A stretch of 20,033 bases of DNA from Reticulitermes lucifugus (taxonomy: Eukaryota; Arthropoda; Insecta; Blattodea; Rhinotermitidae): contig JAKCWW010006142.1 in assembly GCA_026260175.1 (NCBI GenBank), positions 7,388 to 27,420 of the forward strand, in the 5' to 3' direction. Below the pieces are notes generated by a model. The model was not told where the DNA came from. It saw only the letters and a program-made list of their open reading frames with translations, and did not search any database. Each line of letters opens with the position of its first letter. The stretch's first letter is position 1. A program made the position numbers and the translations under genes. Positions 18,201 through 20,033 of the stretch are shown here, piece after piece.

Positions 18201-18660
18201 GTCAGAGCTGACTTAGCACAAATTATGAAGTTGGTAGGTACCCACGACACTTATTACTAGTACATGTGAGGGTGGTGTAGTGGTTCAGTTTACAGTCGAG
18301 TGAAGGGAAGGGAATTAAGGCGACGCGCTTGGCCGCCAGACGCCGCAGCCAACCACAAGCTCACCAACAGTGTTGTTGGGTTGCAGGAGGCTCCTGTCGA
18401 AACTACCCCGTGATGCATTCACAGCAGCGCTGATGCTGCAGCCGCAGCACCAGACACCTTCGAGCGCTGAGTGGTCTTCTTTACATATATTGCTTCGGAA
18501 AACCAGTGTGACCACAGAACACAGCCCTTCTTACGCTGACATTTGCTGAGCCAGTTAGAGAATTCCCCCCTCCTTGACTGGAACGCGAACGCTCGTTACT
18601 GCGTTCACCGAAGCTTTTAGAATTCGAGGATTGTGTCTAGCATTTCGTAACCCGCTGTTT
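18201..18660. other. No gene recognised
   Basis: GC-richer sequence with small hairpins, for example around 18365-18380 and 18425-18450. No motif was found. An A-box-like GGTGGTGTAGTGGTTCAG near 18271 lacks a matching B-box. Confidence 0.4.
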
Positions 18661-19005
18661 TTACGGCGAGGGACTGGTAGAGCCGCGCGCAACCATCAAG
18701 CTAGAGGGCCCCGCGTCTCGGCTGTCATTGAACGTACTCGTGGCTGCCATCCATATCCCATCCTGCCCTATTAATAACGTTGCTGTCGTCATTCCATGTT
18801 TACATGGGAATGGGTCAGTGATATCCCAGCGGGGGGTGGGCACCCACATATCGTCTGTCGCGTCATATGGCGAGAGATCACTGATGTACAGGTATGATAT
18901 ACACTCATATTGATCCGTAACGAAGCTCGCTTTTGCTAGGTCATAAATGGATCTTTCAGCATGTACCGTGGACCGTTTCACAGCTTTTGTTTCAGCCGAT
19001 GTGGC
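18661..19005 (-). pseudogene. Unidentified open frame, about 115 codons
   Basis: The minus-strand frame is open from a stop just upstream of 19005 to about 18661. No Met codon opens it; the first possible initiator is a GTG at 18981. It reads in part HAERSIYDLAKASFVTDQ, YLYISDLSPYDATDD, WVPTPRWDITDPFPCKHG and AATSTFNDSRDAGPSSLMV. Its composition is protein-like, with spaced aromatic residues and no low-complexity bias, unlike most chance frames in this window. I do not recognise the family. It could be one exon or a fragment of a transposon, an endogenous viral gene or a host gene; a chance frame cannot be excluded. Confidence 0.25.
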
Positions 19006-19079
19006 ACACGTACGTTCTCAGTTGTTTTCAACTGCAGTGGACTATAACAAGGCCACAGTCGTGTGTTTGTGTCTTCTTG

Positions 19080-19508
19080 CAGTGGTTCCCAGTGTGTGCT
19101 CCGCGGATCCGAAGGGACCTGCAACCGGTTCCCAGGGGATCCGTGGTTCCATTTCTGTAATATCTAGTTCGACGTTTACTTATTTTTTTTAACTACAGGA
19201 ATAATGTTTTGTTAAAAATAATCGCGAAACGTCTTTAGTTTGCGATGTTTATTTCGTACGACTGTTAGAATATCTAAGAAACTTCCTGTACCTACGAAGC
19301 CAGTGACAATCATTTTAATTAAGGTCAAACCATGCAATGCATTGTTATGTATGCTAGTGGTATGTAGTCGTAGCTATCTAAAATCAGTTCTGAGATCTTG
19401 GATGCCAATCATCCGGACACTGTATTTGCGTCAGCAAGGATGCGAGGATCCGTGGTTACTTTTCGAAGTCAAAAGGGGTCCGCGAGCAAAAACTTTTGGG
19501 AAATAGTG
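19080..19508 (+). mobile_element. hAT-like MITE, copy 2 (about 430 bp, both ends present)
   Basis: The left end CAGTGGTTCCCA pairs with CACTATTTCCCA, the reverse complement of the right end, giving the CAGTGGTTCCCA-type termini of hAT elements. Inside are CCGCGGATCC, GGGGATCCGTGG and, near the right end, GGGGTCCGCGAGCAAAAAC. The flanking 8-mers (TCTTCTTG and TCATTCCA) agree poorly, so no target duplication survives. It has no coding capacity. Confidence 0.75.
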
Positions 19509-19586
19509 TCATTCCACTTGTTTCTTAAAAAACGTGAAGCATGTTGACCGATTGCGAAGCCTACGTTACAAGCGTGACACTTGTCT

Positions 19587-19898
19587 GTAAAAGAGGTAAA
19601 GCAATGCCATTACAGGCCTGGACAGACCCTTAGGGTTCCAGGAGGTTGAGGCTCCCAGATTTCTAGACAATCGGCACATGAAGATGGTAAGGTTATCAGC
19701 CCTACGCACCGGCCGCCTTTACCCGCAGGAAATACTCTTGGTACTCATTTCTGTTAGAGGCTGAGTCGTCCCCATGGCCATAGTGCGACCGAAACGATTA
19801 TGTCGGTGAAATATTCCGATGACACCATCGGGAATCGAAGCCGCGACCTTCCGATTTGTAGAGCAGTGCCTCAACCAACTACGACACCGCGTGCCCCT
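19587..19898 (-). mobile_element. Complete tRNA-derived SINE with 10-bp target duplication
   Basis: Minus strand: the head starts near 19898 (GGGGCACGCGGTGTCGTAG) with a B-box-like GGCTTCGATTC, followed by TCTGGTG-type spacer sequence. Then come GAGTACCAAGAGTATTTCC, the TGCGGGTAAAGGCGGCCGG middle block, GGGAGCCTCAACCTCC and a TTTACCTCTTTTAC tail. It is flanked by perfect direct repeats ACACTTGTCT at 19577-19586 and 19899-19908. It is the same family and orientation as the head at 1-66. Confidence 0.85.
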
Positions 19899-19908
19899 AC
19901 ACTTGTCT

Positions 19909-20033
19909 CTGTCATTCCACAAACACGCCATTGAACAATTCAATTTTTTTACACCAACAAATGCACACACAAAAAACCACTCTTTTGTAGTTTTATTAAT
20001 ATAGAGTTATACCCCTACACGTGTTTCAATCCT
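19909..20033. other. Window edge; possible start of a fifth hammerhead-like element
   Basis: At 20018-20027 the sequence CACGTGTTTC resembles the GAAACACG part of the motif at 13554-13603 (minus strand). The window ends before the CTGATGA half could appear, so this cannot be confirmed. Confidence 0.2.

Noticed and set aside
19080..19508. 8-bp target duplication around the second hAT-like MITE
   Set aside because: The flanking 8-mers match at only about three positions, so no duplication is claimed.

Overview
This window looks like repeat-rich nuclear DNA from an animal, most likely an insect. Nothing in it is bacterial: there are no operons or ribosome-binding sites, and no intact protein gene was found. 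Instead there are dying non-LTR retrotransposons (LINEs), tRNA-derived SINEs, small DNA-transposon derivatives (MITEs), microsatellites and a minisatellite. The SINE families (tRNA head, a shared CGGGGGTAAA-type middle, a CTTTACCTT-type tail) and the LINE C-terminal peptides (RFGxGxGPV.RQTTE; IIGATGIVTKG) resemble those I associate with cockroaches, termites, stick insects and relatives. That placement is from memory and is not proven.

Layout. 1-66: head of a minus-strand SINE cut by the window edge. 61-3413 (minus): a nearly full-length but broken CR1/jockey-like LINE. Its ORF1 has a PHD finger plus an SGNH-esterase-like domain, and its ORF2 has an endonuclease plus a reverse transcriptase; a 40-bp palindrome lies at the junction. 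3857-4016: a hAT-type MITE with a perfect 8-bp target duplication. 5182-5223: a hammerhead-ribozyme-like fold. 5913-6422, 8950-9088 and 9947-10480: three copies of an unclassified repeat ending in a conserved hairpin. 7290-7700: a long inverted repeat with hammerhead-like motifs in both arms. 8398-8690: a SINE. 10483-10875: the 3' end of a second LINE family with a TAA-repeat tail. 11038-11192: a SINE fragment. 11558-11950: a hAT-like MITE that runs directly into a 9-copy, 36-bp minisatellite (11950-12265). 13057-13241: a Tigger/pogo-like MITE. 13554-13603: another hammerhead-like motif, next to a 183-bp LINE 3' fragment with a perfect 11-bp target duplication. 14574-15136: one SINE inserted in another. 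17938-18194: a tRNA-Leu/Ser-type SINE. 18661-19005: an unidentified open frame. 19080-19508: a second copy of the hAT-like MITE. 19587-19898: a complete SINE with a 10-bp target duplication, same family and orientation as the one at the left edge.

How it fits together. The window records successive insertions. LINE enzymes of these families presumably supplied retrotransposition to the SINEs, and lost DNA transposases mobilised the MITEs. The most interesting signal is a recurring fold: CTGANGA, one extra T, a hairpin, GAAAC, then a U-A or U-U step. It occurs four times and resembles the minimal type I hammerhead ribozymes described in Penelope-like elements. Between elements are long stretches (4.0-5.2, 5.2-5.9, 6.4-7.3, 7.7-8.4, 9.1-9.9, 12.3-13.0, 15.1-17.9 kb) where I see no gene.
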